Shown in pieces: positions 24,907-34,554 of a stretch of 64,000 nucleotides of DNA. The stretch spans positions 824,501-888,500 of the forward strand of contig JAJKFH010002781.1 in assembly GCA_023333565.1 (NCBI GenBank). Direction: 5' to 3'. The number at the start of each line of letters is the position of its first letter. Position 1 is the first letter of the stretch. The position numbers were made by a program, and so were the translations under genes. The notes below the pieces were generated by a model. It had not been told where the DNA came from. It did no database searches and worked only from the letters and a program-made list of their open reading frames with translations. Origin of the DNA: Puffinus mauretanicus (taxonomy: Eukaryota; Chordata; Aves; Procellariiformes; Procellariidae).

Positions 24907-27900
24907 AAGCCAAAGATGATGCTAAAGGAAGTGCCTTTGCACAAATCTACATTGCCTTGATGTTTCCTTTCCAAGAATACATAGTACATAAGTTAGTGAA
25001 AAGAGTCTTGTTACACAACCATGCTTTAACATTAGATTATAAGGTCAAGACTAATTAGAAAGAAAGAATCAATTATTTCTTGAATCTGCATTTTGAGTCT
25101 TTTTTTGAGAACATTAGCACATTACTTATCATAGGTCCCATAACATTCAGTAATAACTAATTGTTCTGCCTTTGATTTTGTACAGCAAATTTATACTAAG
25201 CCGCATTATTTAGACACTTTCATTAACCACTGAGAATTTTGTTGTTTCAAAACTGGCAATAAAAAGCATGTTTCTTAAAATCAGTTTTGCTACCTGGCAG
25301 CACTGGAGATAAACCCTACAATCCTTTAATTTAAAGTACTGTCTCAAAACCAGCTTATGCATCTCCACATTTCCTGTTCAACAGTTTTTACCATAAGACG
25401 CAGCAAAAAATAATAGATGGATGATTTCTTTAACTCCCTCATTGCCTCACACACTTCTCCTATGGATACTATACTTGAACGGCATTTGTTTAAGATAACA
25501 GGGTCCATTTTCCCCCCAAAATGACAAAAACTTTTATTTGCAAAATTCAGGCTTCTCCTGAAATTCTTTCTTATGACGAATTTTTCCCTACTTTTTTTCC
25601 TACTTTTCGCTACTTGCTGAGGCTTGTGTTCTGCTCTACCTCTGATGAAGTAGAGTCCTGAAGGTATTTTCAGTAGTGACAAAAGGAAAGCCCTATTTCA
25701 AAGGTTTTGTTATTGAAAATGTTTGAAGAGCAAATGGAATCATGTTCAAATAGAATTCATAGAATAGAAAATTTTCCTAACATACAAAAATCTTCTGAAA
25801 AATGAGCATGTCTGGAGTTGTTCTAGCAGAAACATTTTAACTGGACAGGGACTTGCTGAACACATTATTTCTCATGTGGACAAGAATTTAGTTGTTGAAC
25901 TATACTTTTGTCGCTGCCTGCATCTCTCCCACTGAAATGTTCCTACTACTGTTTAGGATTTTTCCAGGAACCTAAAAGTTACTGCAATCATGATGATACC
26001 ATTGCCATTATAGCTGTCACCCAGTTTCTATTAAGTAAAGCTAAGAAAGGCTCTATTTGTATCCTGTTTTCTGCCTTATTCCTGTCACCTCTTATCATTC
26101 TATGTTCACAGTTTGCTTCCACTTCAGTGGAGTCTTTAAGAAAGAGAATTAAGAAAATGCTTGAGCACTCAAAACTCAGTCAAAGTTTTGGCAGTTGTTC
26201 TTCAGAAGGACAGGATTGAAGGCAAAGACGGCTATGGTTTCCTGAAGCATAGAATAAAACATACATATCATACAGCAGGAATATAGGTTACTATATGAGG
26301 GGTATGATATTCTAGAAAACAGTGACTTAAGAATTGAGACTTGATTAAATATTTGCTTTCAGTTTGATATTGTGAGTAAGAGCACAAAAACCTTTCCTTG
26401 GTTTTCAATCAAAGGAAGCTCAAGTGAGAAGAGCTGAAGCACTTATCTGATATAGTCCTATGTTTACAAAGTGTTATGGCCGGGTCAAAATCTAATGTTT
26501 AAATCCTGTCTCTGCCAAAAGAATTTGATTGACAATGTCCTAAGTCTGTGCTTTGGTCCCTTTCAAATTTTGAAATCTACAATAGCATTTCAGATCAGGA
26601 GTTGTATATGCTTGATCCAATGTAAGCAGACAGGCCTAAGGTCTTTCTTAGGTATTTAAAGCCTTCTACAAATTTTTTTTTCTGAATCATTTTTGCTTTC
26701 AGGCACGTTAAATTGTGGCCATATGGATTTCTGAGATTTACCAGAATTTTTTTCCTGCTTCACCAGTTGCCAAATCACAACTTGATCAGTTTAAAAAAAA
26801 TGCAAAGACTCAGTAGAGTTTTAAGTTATTTATCAAATGTTAGCAGGGAGCTGAAAAGCGAGTTTAACACATCTACCGGTGACTTTCCCAAAAGACAATG
26901 AGAATTAACATTTTACTGGCTGCTAAAAAAAAAAACCAAACAAAAACCCACCCCAAAAAAACAACCCACAAAAACACTGTAAGAACACTGGTAGTAGTAA
27001 TTTAAAAATCAACGTAACGTAATATAATGTGATGTAATCTTCAGATACTGCTCTCACCCTCTTTGGTGAATGTGAAAACATTTGCTAATTGCTTATCCCC
27101 CTGCTAGTCTCCTTCCCTCTACTGAGCCTCCCCATCACTAGCTGCATAATCATCAGTCTTTGAAGTCAGTAGCAGTCTGCTAACAGAGCAATTAGTTGAA
27201 GGACCAAGAGCAGCAGGCGTTAGATGCGTTGCTTTTTTTGTGACATCTCAACAGCATTTATCATGTACTTGCAAAAGATTAATAATATACACATGGATTT
27301 GCTACATGCTTTTCTTTTCTCTGTTTGAATAAGGTGAATGCATGCCAGCTATTATTTTTTGCAAAGAGGGTTCTCAAGCCACAGAAGCTGAGGGGTCAGA
27401 TCCCAGGATCCTGACCCACAACACATGCCATGCGGCATCAGGACTCTCAGTCATTTGCTGAAATGTTATTCATCTGACTGAACGTAGTCATTTTATATTG
27501 GAGCCAGTTGTCTGGATTTCCATTATTATCAGAAGAAATAGATTAATTGTTTCTTTGAAGGACTTTATTTAAAATACATATGTAAACAGTGCATTGCTAT
27601 TCTGAGATAGTATTATGAAATTAATAAAAATGGAAATAAACATTTTATGAGTCTGACCTCAAACCAAAATGATCTTGCCCAGATGTAGGAACAATATTTG
27701 TAGGATTTGTAGGAACAATACTGTAATGGTATTATTGCGTAATAGCAAATGACCTGCTTTAAAGTCCATTTCTTAGAATTTTTACTGTTACCATCTCCAT
27801 TGCAAAGTCATAGACACACTTGGACATTTTGGGAAGCCTTGAATATGATTTCCTTTCTTTTTCAGATCTGTAAATTTCAAAATCATCTCCACACAAAGTC

Positions 27901-28734
27901 TTGTAACTACAGCAGTTATATGACAATACTCCTTTTAAAGTTGCATTGATCTGCTGAATGAGTGCATCAAGGCACCTTTACAGATACTTCTACAGGTCTG
28001 CCTATCTTTATAAGTGCGCTTAGTGGATAAAAGGGAGATATATAGTAGCAATCAAGGAAATAACACTTGTTTGTTTATTAGGATTTATTCCTCTGAAATG
28101 CATGATAAGAAAAAAAATGTAACAAAAAATGACATAAGTATGCCCTGATAATCCAGTCTTGATTGATTAATCAAAAATTCTGTAAAAGAGAGAGTGATAT
28201 AAAATCATGTGTCCAACTTAATCTGTCCCTCATTTTTTTCCCTTGAGTGAAGTTACAGATTTTTTTCAAGGACTGGAGGCAGATGACACTGAGTTGAAGA
28301 ATAAAATTTGTTGTACAGTAGGGGAAAAAGAAAAAGAATAGTCTGCATATGTTATTATGTGATGTTCAGGGCAACTGTATTCTAGAGTGCCATGCAAAAA
28401 TAACACCTCTTTACTGAAATGATGTACTATATGCACACACTCAGCCACAGAGGCATAGTTTGAATAACAAATCTGTTTTGTAAATGTATTTTACTACACC
28501 CACCACAGCTTGGACAATACAAACTGAGTTTGTTTCTGTAGACAGAAATGTTTATTAAAGTGCAATAAGTTACACCAAACAGACAGACTAGAGACACAGT
28601 AGGCTGTGTACTGGTGAACACAGAACAGCTTCTGATGTGAATTTTAACTTGAATTTGTAGTTAAAAAATCTGGTCAGCAGACATATAGTACTAATAACCA
28701 TAGAAAGTTATTTTATCATGTAAGGAGAGAGATG
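24907..28734. other. AT-rich sequence, no gene seen
   Basis: No domain-bearing frame, RNA gene or mobile element recognised. There is an A-rich simple stretch at 26922-26980 and a short local duplication of TTTGTAGGAACAATA at about 27695-27722. Confidence 0.6.
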
Positions 28735-28740
28735 GCACTA
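28735..28740. repeat. Target site duplication, left copy (GCACTA)
   Basis: GCACTA directly precedes the 5' LTR and recurs directly after the 3' LTR at 34878-34883. A 6-bp duplication is characteristic of alpha- and betaretroviral integrases. It shows that both LTRs belong to one integration event. Confidence 0.95.
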
Positions 28741-29063
28741 TGTGGAGGAATCAATGTCTGAGAGCACAAGCAGTATCATAGCGTTGGTAAACAAGAAGCC
28801 ATGGGAAGATGGGAAGTGAAAGAAGCCGTGGGAAAAAGGGAGCTAAGAGGTGGCAGTTAACGGTTCTGAGGGCGTGACAAAGATAAGGAAATTAGCGGAA
28901 GAGTGTCGAGATGACCTTTGCTTAGGGGATGTACTAGGGAATTCTTTAAAGTGCATACGTGGCATAATGTGAGGTATAAAAAGGCGCTTGTGCTGTATAA
29001 TAAAGGATTTTCGTCTTCGTCTTCGTGCCCTCTCAGACGGAGTCTGTGTCCTTACTTGCCACA
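28741..29063 (+). repeat. 5' LTR of the provirus
   Basis: 323 bp, TGTGGAGG...TTGCCACA. It contains a TATA box (28974-28982), AATAAA (28999-29004) close behind it, then a TCTTCGTCTTCGT repeat. This spacing implies a very short R region, as in alpha- and several betaretroviruses. In U3 I see WGATAR (AGATAA, 28881-28886), a Myb-type TAACGG (28858-28863) and TGACCTTTG (28912-28920); their use as binding sites is inference. Confidence 0.95.
28974..28982 (+). promoter_or_regulatory. TATA box of the 5' LTR promoter
   Basis: TATAAAAAG lies 20-30 bases upstream of the expected start of R. The same element is intact in the 3' LTR at 34789-34796, so either LTR could in principle still drive transcription. 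Confidence 0.8.
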
Positions 29064-29065
29064 AA

Positions 29066-29083
29066 TGGCGCCCGAACAGGGAC
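29066..29083 (+). promoter_or_regulatory. Primer binding site, tRNA-Lys type
   Basis: TGGCGCCCGAACAGGGAC, two bases after the LTR end. It is the 18-nt complement of the tRNA-Lys(UUU) 3' end used by several retroviruses. No mismatch is seen, which supports a Lys-primed element; alpharetroviruses use tRNA-Trp instead. Confidence 0.93.
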
Positions 29084-29159
29084 AGGGACATTCTGTCTGA
29101 AGGGCCATAAAGCCGGCAATTGCCGATCCGGTGGCGAGCCCCCGCTTAACTGCAAAGCC

Positions 29160-29229
29160 GTTGAAAGGAAACGGGATAAAAGCTGTTGAAAAGAAACAAG
29201 AAAAAAAGCTGTTGAAAGGAAACAGGATA
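29160..29229 (+). repeat. Three tandem 25-26-bp repeats in the gag leader
   Basis: Units at 29160-29184, 29185-29210 and 29211-29229 each start GTTGAAA(A/G)GAAAC; the first two end AAAGCT. They lie between the primer binding site and the splice donor, where retroviral packaging signals usually are. A role in packaging or leader structure is inference; slippage duplication is the plain alternative. Confidence 0.85.
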
Positions 29230-29260
29230 GTGACGTTGCGTAACCGTCTCTGCAGAACAG

Positions 29261-29268
29261 AGGTGAGC
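29261..29268 (+). promoter_or_regulatory. Leader 5' splice site
   Basis: AG|GTGAGC with GT at 29263-29264, 23 bases before the gag ATG. It matches the donor consensus and pairs logically with the acceptor at 34052-34053 to make an env mRNA. Predicted only. Confidence 0.65.
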
Positions 29269-29285
29269 AGCGGGGGGCGGTAGTC

Positions 29286-30905
29286 ATGGGTTTAAACATG
29301 ACAAAGGAGGAAAAAACTGTTTGCAGGACCATGGAATTGATCCTGAAAAAATATCAAGTAACCATGGATAATGGGGACTTGAGACGACTCCTGAAGTGGG
29401 TGACAACCACCGTTAAGGGAGTCGATTCTACTAACATTTATGATCCAAAAATTTGGAATGAAGCAGGCACCCAGCTTTGGGATGCTGCCACTCGTTCAGA
29501 CTCGGTGGCTGCGGGACTGCTAGCGCCTTGGAGGACTCTGAATGAGACCCTAAAAAAGCATGTCAGTGCTAAAGACAAGCTGAGAGGTGAAAACTCAGGA
29601 GGGAGTGCATCTGTGGCTAAAGAGCCTTCTGTGCCCCCGGCCACTGAGGCTGGAGCGGTGGCTGCTTGGGGGGGGCAGGGTAGCGGCAGTGATGATCCCA
29701 ATCCGTTCGATCCGGGATCGGTCGACCCAGAGAAAGAGCCGGATTTATATCCCCCGCATCTGCATGATGTGTGGAAGGGGATTCAAAGGGAGGCAGAGAA
29801 AGAAGGGGACTCTGACCTCGCGGTTAAGCTCCGTGAGGTCCGGGCGTTCCCGGTGATTTATGAAGCTCATCAAAGGCCCCGGTGGGAGGCTCTGAATTTC
29901 CAAGTAGTGAAGGAGTTGAGAAGGGGAGTGATTGAATTTGGCCTTAATGCCCCCTACTCTGCGAACATGCTAGGGTCAGTCATGAGGAGTTATACGTTAT
30001 GTCCACTCGGTTGTAAAACGCTGGCGCAATTGTTGCTCTCCTCTGCTCAGTTTATGCTCTGGAATGGGGAGTGGCGGCGACTCTGTGAGGCAAAAGCCCT
30101 GGAATATTTGGAGCGTCCCGCAGCAGATCCACTGAGATTATTGGGAGTTGACGCATTGGTAGGAGAGGGTCGATATGCCACTGCCCATGCCCAGGTATTA
30201 CTCCCGATGGAAGCCTTAAATGATTCAAAGAATCTTGCCTACCTAGCATTTATGAAGGTCCCCAATGTAGGGAAGCCCCAACGCTCGTTTACTAATATTA
30301 GGCAGGGACCACAGGAACCGTATATGAAATTTATCGAGACATTAAAAGATGCTTTGGACAAACAAGTAGAGAATGAGGAAGGGCGGAAAATATTATTACA
30401 AAAATTGGCAATTGAAAACGCTAACGCGGATTGCCAGAAGGTGCTCCGTCCGTTAAAAAACCCTACGGTAGTTGAAATGATAGAGGAATGCAACCATGTG
30501 GGGACCACGGAGCACCAGGCTGTGGCAATAGCTACTGCTTTTGCAAACTTTAAGTTTAGTCAACAGCCGTGCTTCACCTGTGGCCGTCCCGGTCACGTTA
30601 AGAGACAGTGCCCGCAGGCAGGCAGGCGGAGGCGGGAACCGGCTGACTCACAACTGGGAACGTGTCTAAAATGTAGGAAGGGCCGGCACTTTGCGAATCA
30701 ATGCCGGTCGCGGTATGATAAAGACGGTCAGTCTATTCAGGGAAACGGTTTCAGGAGCGCGGGGAGGGGCCGCGCGATGACACACGTAGCCCCCCATGCG
30801 ATGATGCAAACTGCCCCCAGCCCCCCGCTGGCATCCGTGCCTCCGAATTACCTGCCTGGACATGGGGAAGTGCCGGCGTGGACTTGGCCCCCTCCCACCC
30901 AGTGA
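29286..30905 (+). CDS. gag: Gag polyprotein, uninterrupted (539 aa)
   Basis: The structural polyprotein of the provirus. It would assemble the particle at the membrane and package RNA. The ATG at 29286 has G at -3 and G at +4, and residue 2 is Gly, so N-myristoylation is possible. Matrix spans about residues 1-100; a Pro/Gly/Ala-rich linker about 101-185 contains YPPHL (155-159, possible ALIX-type late motif). Capsid starts near 186 and has the major homology region around 340-358 (QG..E....F...L). Nucleocapsid carries two CX2CX4HX4C zinc knuckles with Cys429-Cys432-His437-Cys442 and Cys460-Cys463-His468-Cys473. PPNY (519-522) is a PPxY-type late motif near the C-terminus. Length is typical for small beta-like Gags. 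No stop or frameshift, in contrast to pol. The slippery site at codons 486-487 lets a fraction of ribosomes enter the pro frame. Confidence 0.93.
   Translation: MGLNMTKEEKTVCRTMELILKKYQVTMDNGDLRRLLKWVTTTVKGVDSTNIYDPKIWNEAGTQLWDAATRSDSVAAGLLAPWRTLNETLKKHVSAKDKLRGENSGGSASVAKEPSVPPATEAGAVAAWGGQGSGSDDPNPFDPGSVDPEKEPDLYPPHLHDVWKGIQREAEKEGDSDLAVKLREVRAFPVIYEAHQRPRWEALNFQVVKELRRGVIEFGLNAPYSANMLGSVMRSYTLCPLGCKTLAQLLLSSAQFMLWNGEWRRLCEAKALEYLERPAADPLRLLGVDALVGEGRYATAHAQVLLPMEALNDSKNLAYLAFMKVPNVGKPQRSFTNIRQGPQEPYMKFIETLKDALDKQVENEEGRKILLQKLAIENANADCQKVLRPLKNPTVVEMIEECNHVGTTEHQAVAIATAFANFKFSQQPCFTCGRPGHVKRQCPQAGRRRREPADSQLGTCLKCRKGRHFANQCRSRYDKDGQSIQGNGFRSAGRGRAMTHVAPHAMMQTAPSPPLASVPPNYLPGHGEVPAWTWPPPTQ
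30740..30775 (+). promoter_or_regulatory. Gag-pro -1 frameshift signal (GGGAAAC plus GC stem)
   Basis: The heptamer at 30740-30746 is G GGA AAC in the gag frame, a canonical X XXY YYZ slippery site. After a 10-base spacer an all-GC 6-bp stem follows: GCGCGG (30757-30762) with CCGCGC (30770-30775). The GGGG in its loop could pair with the C run at 30790-30795, giving a pseudoknot (inference). The pro frame is open from 30722, just upstream of the heptamer, as required. Confidence 0.88.
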
Positions 30906-31561
30906 ACCTGACTTCTACGGCTGTTCAAGCGGTGCCCACCGGAGCGTGGGGGCCGCTAGGTGGCGGTTACAGCGCACTTTTATTGGGACGTTCATCCGCC
31001 GCGTTACAGGGCTTGTTCGCTCTCCCTGGGGTTATCGATGCAGACTATACGGGAAAAATTAAAATCATGTTATGGACGCCTACTCCACCCTGTTACATGC
31101 CGGCAGGAGCACGAATAGCACAGATCGTCTACTTTCGAGCTGCCCCTCCTGCGGCGGAGCCTCAGGAACGGGGGAGTGAAGGTTTTGGTTCCACCGGCAC
31201 GCCACAACTGTGGTGGGCGCAGCCTGTCGCTGCGGGGCGACCGCAACTGCCTTGCTGCTTGTCAGGCGGTGGCCCTCAGCAGCCTGTGCACATCAGCGGC
31301 CTTATTGATACCGGAGCTGACGTGACAGTCATTGCGCAGTCACACTGGCCAGCTCAATGGCCGACGAAACAGGTCCTGATTGCCCTTACAGGTATCGGAG
31401 GGCAAACAGCACCACTGCAGAGTGTTCAATTAATTCAAATCGAGGGACCGGAGGGTCGGCGGGCCAATGTCCGACAGTTTGTTCTTCCTGCCCCTCTCAC
31501 GCTGTGGGGACGGGATTGTTTGTCACAATGGGGAATCATGCTGGGGACAAATTTATCCTAG
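30746..31561 (+). CDS. pro: Pro frame: dUTPase followed by retroviral aspartic protease, uninterrupted
   Basis: Read by -1 frameshift from gag; it has no initiator of its own. A trimeric-type dUTPase comes first, with all five motifs: GSAGVDL (30866-30886), GRSS (30986-30997), GVIDADYTG (31028-31054), GARIAQIV (31106-31129) and the Gly-rich [10 protein letters not shown] (31169-31201). It would hydrolyse dUTP and so keep uracil out of viral DNA. The protease follows, with active site DTGAD (DTG at 31307-31315), a Gly-rich flap region and WGRD near the end. It would cleave Gag and Gag-Pro-Pol as a dimer. A dUTPase at the N-terminus of pro is a betaretroviral hallmark. Stop at 31559-31561. No break is seen; activity is untested. 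Confidence 0.92.
   Translation, partial: RFQERGEGPRDDTRSPPCDDANCPQPPAGIRASELPAWTWGSAGVDLAPSHPVNLTSTAVQAVPTGAWGPLGGGYSALLLGRSSAALQGLFALPGVIDADYTGKIKIMLWTPTPPCYMPAGARIAQIVYFRAAPPAAEPQERGSEGFGSTGTPQLWWAQPVAAGRPQLPCCLSGGGPQQPVHISGLIDTGADVTVIAQSHWPAQWPTKQVLIALTGIGGQTAPLQSVQLIQIEGPEGRRANVRQFVLPAPLTLWGRDCLSQWGIMLGTNLS
31549..31561 (+). promoter_or_regulatory. Pro-pol -1 frameshift site (AAATTTA) beside the pro stop
   Basis: 31549-31555 reads A AAT TTA in the pro frame, a well-known retroviral slippery heptamer, and the pro stop TAG follows after one codon (31559-31561). The pol frame (-1) is open across it. I did not find a clear downstream stem by eye. Confidence 0.85.
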
Positions 31562-34121
31562 GGGCTACTGATTGGCAGCAAACCCTGAAGTTGCAATGGT
31601 CCTGTGAAAAGCCTATATGGGTGGATCAGTGGCCCCTCCGCACGGATAAGCTGCATCACCTGCAGGACCTAGTTGCTGAGCAGCTGCGCGCTGGGCACAT
31701 TGTGCCATCCATGAGCCCATGGAACTCACCAGTTTTTGTCATCCAGAAGAAATAAGGAAAGTGGAGGCTCCTTCACGATCTAAGACGTATAAATGATGCT
31801 GTAGAGGACATGGGAGCTCTACAGCCAGGTCTCCCTTCACCAACCATGATACCTGTGAACTGGCACATCACTATAATAGACCTTAAGGACTGTTTTTTTA
31901 CCATTCCGCTACACCCAGATGACACGCCGCGTTTGCTTTTACTGTACCCACGACCAATGTAGCCCAGCCGAGTCAACAGTCCCATTGGACGGTGCTCCCA
32001 CAAGGCATGAAAAGTAGTCCCACCATATGTCAGTGGTTCGTGACTCGTAGTCCAGCCTGCGCCCAATTGCCTGAAGTCGTAATTTATCGTTATATGGATG
32101 ATATCCTTGTAGCAACGCCCTCTGAGGCCATGATACGAGGGGCCATGGAGGTTGTCGTAACGAGCCTCCAGCGTAACGGCTTGGTAGTTGCCCCAGAAAA
32201 GGTGCAGCAGACCGCTCCCTGGAAATATCTAGGGTGGCGCATTACTGAGCAAACTGTGATACCGCAAGGGCTCAAGATCAGTAGTGAGGTCCACACCCTG
32301 ACTGATTTGCAGAAATTATTGGGCACCATCAATTGGGTAAGGCCTCTGTTGGGAATCAACAACGAGCTGTTGAGACCTCTGTTTAATTTCCTAAAAGGTG
32401 ATCCTGCGTTGGGGTCTCGATGAAGGTTAACCCCTGAGGCTCAGCAAGCATTGCAGCGGATTGCTACAATGATATCGGCTCAGCAAGCACAGCGCTGTGA
32501 TCCAGAGCTTCCTTTTCAGTTAGCAGTAGTGAACACTGACTTCCAACCATATGGTTTGTTGTTTCAATGGACGCCAACACCCAGCGGCGAACAGTTGTTG
32601 GTCATAGAATGGGTGTTTCTTCCCCATCAATTTGGAAAAACCATCACCACTAGAGCAGAAATGTTTGCATCCCTGGTCATGAGAGGGAGGCAACGGTTGA
32701 TAGCACTGTGCGGAAAAGAGCCGCATACCATTTACATCCGTGTCGTGATGCCTATGTTAACTTGGTTGATGCAAATGTCTGTACCTTTTCAAATGGCTAT
32801 GGAAGGTTTTACAGGAGCGATTTCTGTTCACCGTCCCAGTCATAAATGGCTGCAGTCCCTGCTACCACTGCAGCAATTGCCGAAATGTAGCGTGACCCCT
32901 TTGGACGCTCTAATGGTCTTCACGGATGGGTCCGGGCGCATGGGTAAGTCTGTCCTTGTCTGGAAAGACAATCACGATCAATGGCAATCTGATATTCGGA
33001 AACAAGACGGTTCACCACAAATCATGGAGTTGGCGGCAGTGGTATGAGTGTTTGAAAAATGGCAATGCCCTGTCAACATCGTGACTGATTCTGCATATGT
33101 TGCAGGGGTAGTGTCCTGCATGGAGTTTGCTTATTTGAAAGATGTAAATAATGCCCAGCTTTTTGCTCTGTTTAAAACCCTCAGACAATGCATTCATAGA
33201 AGGATCCACTCTTTTTTTATATTACATATCAGATCTCATACTGCATTGCCGAGGCCCCTGGTTGAGGGAAACCGGTTGGCTGATTAGCTTGCAGGGGCTG
33301 TTGTTGTCCCAGGGAAATTTGAGCAAGCGAGGCGTTCACATAACTTTTATCATCAGAACGCTAAGGCCTTGGCTGGAATGTTTCATTTACCACTTACGCA
33401 AACATGCCAAATTGTCACTGCGTGCCCTGAGTGCCAGTGTGCGGGCCCTCCACAGTCGGGGGTAGTCAACCCTCGTGGCTTGCAGGCACTCGAACTTTGG
33501 CAGACTGATGTTACACATCTTCCCGACTTTGGTCGACTCAAATGTGTCCACGTCTCAGTGGATACATTTTCGGGAGCAATTGCAGCCACAGCCCACACTG
33601 GGGAAAATTCCCGGGATGTCCAAAAACATTTTCTTCTTGTTTTTTCCGTTCGCGGAGTACCGAGCAAAATAAAAACAGATAATGGCCCAGGGTATGTTGC
33701 CCAAGCCGCACGGACCCCTGATATCACGGGAATTCCACACAGTCCCACAGGGCAAGCCATTGTTGAGCGCACGCACCGTTCGCTCAAAGACATGTTAACA
33801 AAACAAAAAGGGGGAGTAGGGGATTTAACCCCACAGGAAAGATTGGCAAAAGCCGTTTATGTTCTTAATTTTCTCAATCGGTGGGCTGAGGAAGGTGGAC
33901 CCCCGATTTGCAGACATTTTGATTCTGTTGAAGGTCATGAGGCAATCATAAGGGACAAGGCGTGGGTAAAGGTGAGAAACCTGGAATCTCATGAGTGGGA
34001 AGGCCCGTTTTCATTGATAACCTGGGATCGAGAGTATGCTTGTGTCTCCACAGATCAAGGACCAAGATGGGTACCAGAGCGGTTCGTCAAGCCGACTTTT
34101 TCGCTGTTGTCGCAGGCATAA
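31555..34121 (+). pseudogene. pol: Pol (RT, RNase H, integrase), multiply disrupted
   Basis: Would be the enzyme part of Gag-Pro-Pol. The reverse transcriptase has IIDLKD motif A (Asp at 31879), an LPQGM block and YMDD at 32091-32102. RNase H (about 32890-33290) shows TDGSG, MELAA, TDSAY and the H..HT...P...EGN..AD tail. Integrase (about 33300-34121) has Hx3H and CPEC of the zinc domain, then catalytic Asp 33507-33509, Asp 33678-33680 and Glu 33765-33767, then a C-terminal W.GP-type domain. Breaks: TAA at 31753-31755, a one-base loss near 31933, TGA at 32421-32423, TGA at 33045-33047, TAG at 33285-33287, and a shortened integrase core (28 residues between the second Asp and Glu, against the usual 35). 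The gene cannot give full-length product. Confidence 0.93.
34052..34053 (+). promoter_or_regulatory. Predicted env 3' splice site
   Basis: A pyrimidine-rich TGCTTGTGTCTCCACAG ends here, 13 bases before the env ATG at 34067 and inside the pol C-terminus. Together with the leader donor it would form the subgenomic env message. Predicted only. Confidence 0.6.
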
Positions 34122-34540
34122 GCGTGTTTTGGGCCCCACCGCAGCCCAAAGAGAACGTCTGGATCGCTCTTGCGAATCAGACAGGCCAGGAGACCATTTG
34201 CCTTTGGCTCTCGTCACCTGGAGATCCTTTTTCCACCTGCTTAGTGGGACTCCCGTGGATCAATTGGACCCTAGGTCTCACAGAGCCGCATGCAACACTT
34301 CGTAGTGGCGGCCGCAATGTGACTGACAATTGGGACAGATGTTTGGTATATTATCCACCCCTGAGTGTAGAGCCACAAGAGAGAGAATTATTGGGGCTTG
34401 GCAAAATGGGTAATGAGTTTGATTGAACTGGGAATTATAAGTTTGATTGTATTTGTATGTATTCTTGTGTGTGTACTATGTTTATTGCAATGTGTGAAAC
34501 GAATAATTGAAAAGTCAGTTAGCTTAGTGTTTGTTGTAAA
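34067..34540 (+). pseudogene. env: Env remnant: SU N-terminus joined to TM tail by a large deletion
   Basis: The envelope glycoprotein gene, normally about 1.7 kb or more, is reduced to under 0.5 kb. From the ATG at 34067 a frame of 119 codons runs to a stop at 34424-34426. It shows a short hydrophobic leader, an NVWIALANQTGQ stretch, two cysteines with PF.TCLVGLP, and three N-glycosylation sequons (NQT, NWT, NVT). A second frame, open from 34371, carries the membrane anchor (about 34410-34475, Ile/Val/Leu/Cys-rich) and a cytoplasmic tail with LLQCVKR. The two pieces are in different frames, and the furin site, fusion peptide and CX6CC region are absent. The surviving ends look to me like the alpharetrovirus envelope type rather than a betaretroviral one (family judgement by eye). 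It overlaps the end of pol, as usual for env. Confidence 0.75.
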
Positions 34541-34554
34541 AGAAAAGGGGGAGA
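34538..34554 (+). promoter_or_regulatory. Polypurine tract
   Basis: A 17-base purine-only run ending GGGGGAGA directly abuts the 3' LTR at 34555. It is the plus-strand primer in reverse transcription and is intact here. Confidence 0.92.

Noticed and set aside
30862..31062. 66-codon frame beginning at the ATG at 30862
   Set aside because: Third frame across the gag-pro overlap with no domain; dUTPase is in the -1 frame.
33995..34066. Extended start of the env frame at 33995
   Set aside because: It lies inside integrase coding sequence; the splice acceptor at 34052 and the ATG at 34067 give a better start.
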